Origin: Paramecium sonneborni
Taxonomy: Eukaryota; Ciliophora; Oligohymenophorea; Peniculida; Parameciidae
Assembly: GCA_905182985.1 (NCBI GenBank)
Contig: CAJJDN010000052.1
Location: forward strand, 488,850 to 552,849
DNA: 64,000 nucleotides
Direction of reading: 5' to 3'
Of this stretch, positions 61,923-64,000 are shown one piece after another (position 1 is the first letter of the stretch; each line of letters begins with the position of its first letter). The translations under genes were made by a program, and so were the position numbers. Below the pieces are notes generated by a model. That model was not told where the DNA came from. It saw only the letters and a program-made list of their open reading frames with translations, and searched no databases.

Positions 61923-64000
61923 TATTTATATATAATTTTAGATAGATTATTGTGCTGAATCAATAAGTGTATAAAGTTGAATTTTATCTTGATCATTTAA
62001 AAATGTAAAATTATTCCATCTAAATAATATTTCTCGATACAAATATAAATTTCCAGTTCTTAATTTAAAATCTTGTATTTTCTAAAATAAGTATAATGTA
62101 TCATTATATTTAATTAAATAAAGATAAGTAGTTATAAATGTAAATAAAAATAAAATAGAAATAAAAATAAATAAACATATTAACAACAAATAGTTTAGTA
62201 ATTTTTAATTGTTGAATGATCCTAAATGCAATTTAAGATATTTTTACTCTTAAAATTTATTTGGTTTTATCAAATAATCACAAGATCTATTAATTGGATC
62301 ATATTATTATAAACAATGCCTATCCAATTTATATTGATTTTTATAACCAGTGAGTTTATCAATTTCTGATTCTATCATTTCATAACTAATTGTATTTAAC
62401 AAAAAAAATAGCATATCAATTTAAATGAAATAATTGATCTAATAACATTAAATTATAATGTAAAGCAAACTAACAATAAAATATCCGATAAGTAAAATAA
62501 TTTATTGTTTATTTTAAACATAATTTTTATTTTCGATTGAGTATTGAGAGATATCATTTGTAATATTTTCACATTGGTTATGCAATTTAAAGTAATTAGC
62601 AAATAAAGAAATTTGAAATGGTTTTCCAGAAGTACTTTCTCTGTATTAAAATGTCATCATTTATGAAAATTAATATTATAAAATTACGAAGAGTGCATCC
62701 CTAAAAGATAGATTGATGGGATAAATTTAAGTTTCATTATCTTCCATAAAATACATGGTAATATTTTAATCATTAAGGAATTCTTATAAATATTCATTAT
62801 TAAACTATTCATAAAAGCTATCCTTTAACTCTAAAAATCCAATGTCAATATATTGATAATAAGGTTCAGTTAATTCTTATAATCTATCTTTTGGTATAAA
62901 TCCTTCCCTTTACATTTATTAATATGCAGTAATTGTTACTCTCATAGAAAAAAACAAATCATGAGGAGCCATTATAGCTGCATGAAAAGTTAACATTTCC
63001 ATTTAAAATTTAACATTTGTAATATCCCTTCTAAAAGAGATATAGAAAAGAATAATAAACAACATAAAAATAGTATGCCATAAAACTACAAGAAAAAAGA
63101 ATTTTTATAAATGTTTAGGAGATTTAACTCCCAAAATTGATTAAATTAACTAATACTTTTTATTTACTGAAGTATTATCTAAATATGTTTCACTTTAAAT
63201 GGTAGTTTTCTTAATTTTTCTTCTTCTCATTAATTTATCATCAATTTTATTTGATGCAGCAAATACTTATTCTTAATGCTCAACAGCACCATTTTCTGCA
63301 AAAAACAATTACTAATTATTGTTAACAATAGTTTGTTATCTTGAGAATTAGATAGGCATAATAATATTATTATTAATACTTAACTTTTTATTTATAGAAT
63401 TGCAACTTTAAATTTTCATGTTGGCTATTGACTCTGGAATAGTTTGACTATTTAAATTAATTGCATTTATTTTTTCAATTTCTGACTTATCGGTTTGATC
63501 AACTAAATATTTACTTTAATCTTAAAATTTTGGCTTATTAATAGATATTCTTTTCAAAGATACCTAAGTTTATTAATGTTCAGCTATTTTAACAACATTT
63601 ATTATAAAATATTCGTAATTTGCAATTTTATTTTTTGTTATAACCAAATCACATTCAGTATGAACATAATTAAGAAAGAGTTAAGTCTCTCCAGGAAGAA
63701 TTGAATTTTTAGTTTGTATGTTATTTTAAGGTTTTGGTAAAATGAGAATACTTTGATTAAGTTTGGAATATTTTATCTTATTTGATCTTATAAATCTAAC
63801 AAAGTTTGGATATATTCTTGTTATTTATAAATCTTCAAATTTTTCTTATTTACATAAAGCCTCAATATCACTTTCAAACCAACCAATTAAAGTTAGTAAA
63901 TTCTATGTAAATGTACATCTTAAACTAACCCCATCAACTAATATATAAACTTAATCTTAAGATGCTTCTTATAAAAATGAAGCAAATGTGATATTTTAGT
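61767..64000 (-). CDS. Multi-pass membrane protein of the ciliate PAS/tiny-macrocysts type, C-terminal part
   Basis: The 5' end lies beyond the window. The fragment starts in a strand-rich stretch (ILPGETQLFLNYVHTECDLV) that may be the end of a PAS module. A Ser/Gln-rich linker follows, then a membrane helix (VVLWHTIFMLFIILFYIS) and a luminal loop of about 190 residues: FHAAIMAPHDLFFSMRVTIT, EPYYQYIDIGFLELKDSFYE, MYFMEDNETQIYPINLSF. Further helices follow (LLIGYFIVSLLYIIMLLDQL). It ends with FRWNNFTFLNDQDKIQLYTL and a short tail. Layout resembles the large PAS-plus-TM proteins abundant in Paramecium. Sensor role inferred; several introns uncertain. Confidence 0.5.

Overview
The window reads as macronuclear DNA of a Paramecium-like ciliate. 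Three things support this. Proteins are only recovered when TAA and TAG are read as glutamine and TGA is the sole stop. The DNA is very AT-rich. Coding regions are broken by minute introns of about 20-35 nt with GTA...TAG ends, and removing them restores frame again and again. Genes are intronless or carry a few such introns, are packed on both strands, and often start back-to-back with under 110 bp between them. I see no rRNA, tRNA, CRISPR array or intact transposon.

Layout. 1-192 holds the N-terminus of an RCK (MAK/ICK) kinase. 193-3097 is gene-poor with doubtful or decayed frames. 3098-6923 carries a PI 4-kinase and a MAP kinase on the minus strand. 6951-7782 is a frameshifted orphan. 8378-13004 holds two small paralogous helix-turn-helix proteins flanking a DegT-type aminotransferase, ribosomal protein S29, an LSm14/Scd6-like protein and an N-formylglutamate amidohydrolase. 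13533-21767 has a coiled-coil protein and a giant USP9X/FAF-like deubiquitinase of about 2,400 residues. 22091-28397 has a PH-plus-pseudokinase protein, 5-oxoprolinase and adenine phosphoribosyltransferase. 29113-41713 has a TRAPPC9/Trs120-like subunit, a CTFxP-motif protein, a TMEM63/OSCA channel, UTP18, an ATP6AP2-like membrane protein, two small proteins and a bacterial-type D,D-carboxypeptidase. 42173-49350 has a small HNH protein, an RS/RE-rich protein and a 1,534-residue coiled-coil protein with six 72-bp tandem repeats. 50152-53539 has the ERAD ligase HRD1 and SF-assemblin. 54045-64000 has several small orphans, a MORN protein, RMC1, an orphan and the C-terminal part of a multi-pass PAS-type membrane protein that runs off the window.

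There is no operon logic. Recurring themes are cilia and basal bodies (RCK kinase, SF-assemblin, CTFxP protein, long coiled coil), membrane traffic and degradation (PI4K, TRAPP, RMC1, HRD1, USP), and glutamate or purine salvage (formylglutamate hydrolase, 5-oxoprolinase, APRT). Three enzymes look bacterial in type and may be old transfers: the carboxypeptidase, the formylglutamate hydrolase and the DegT aminotransferase. Exon boundaries were worked out by eye. Families given with confidence above 0.8 rest on several diagnostic motifs, lower ones on general resemblance.
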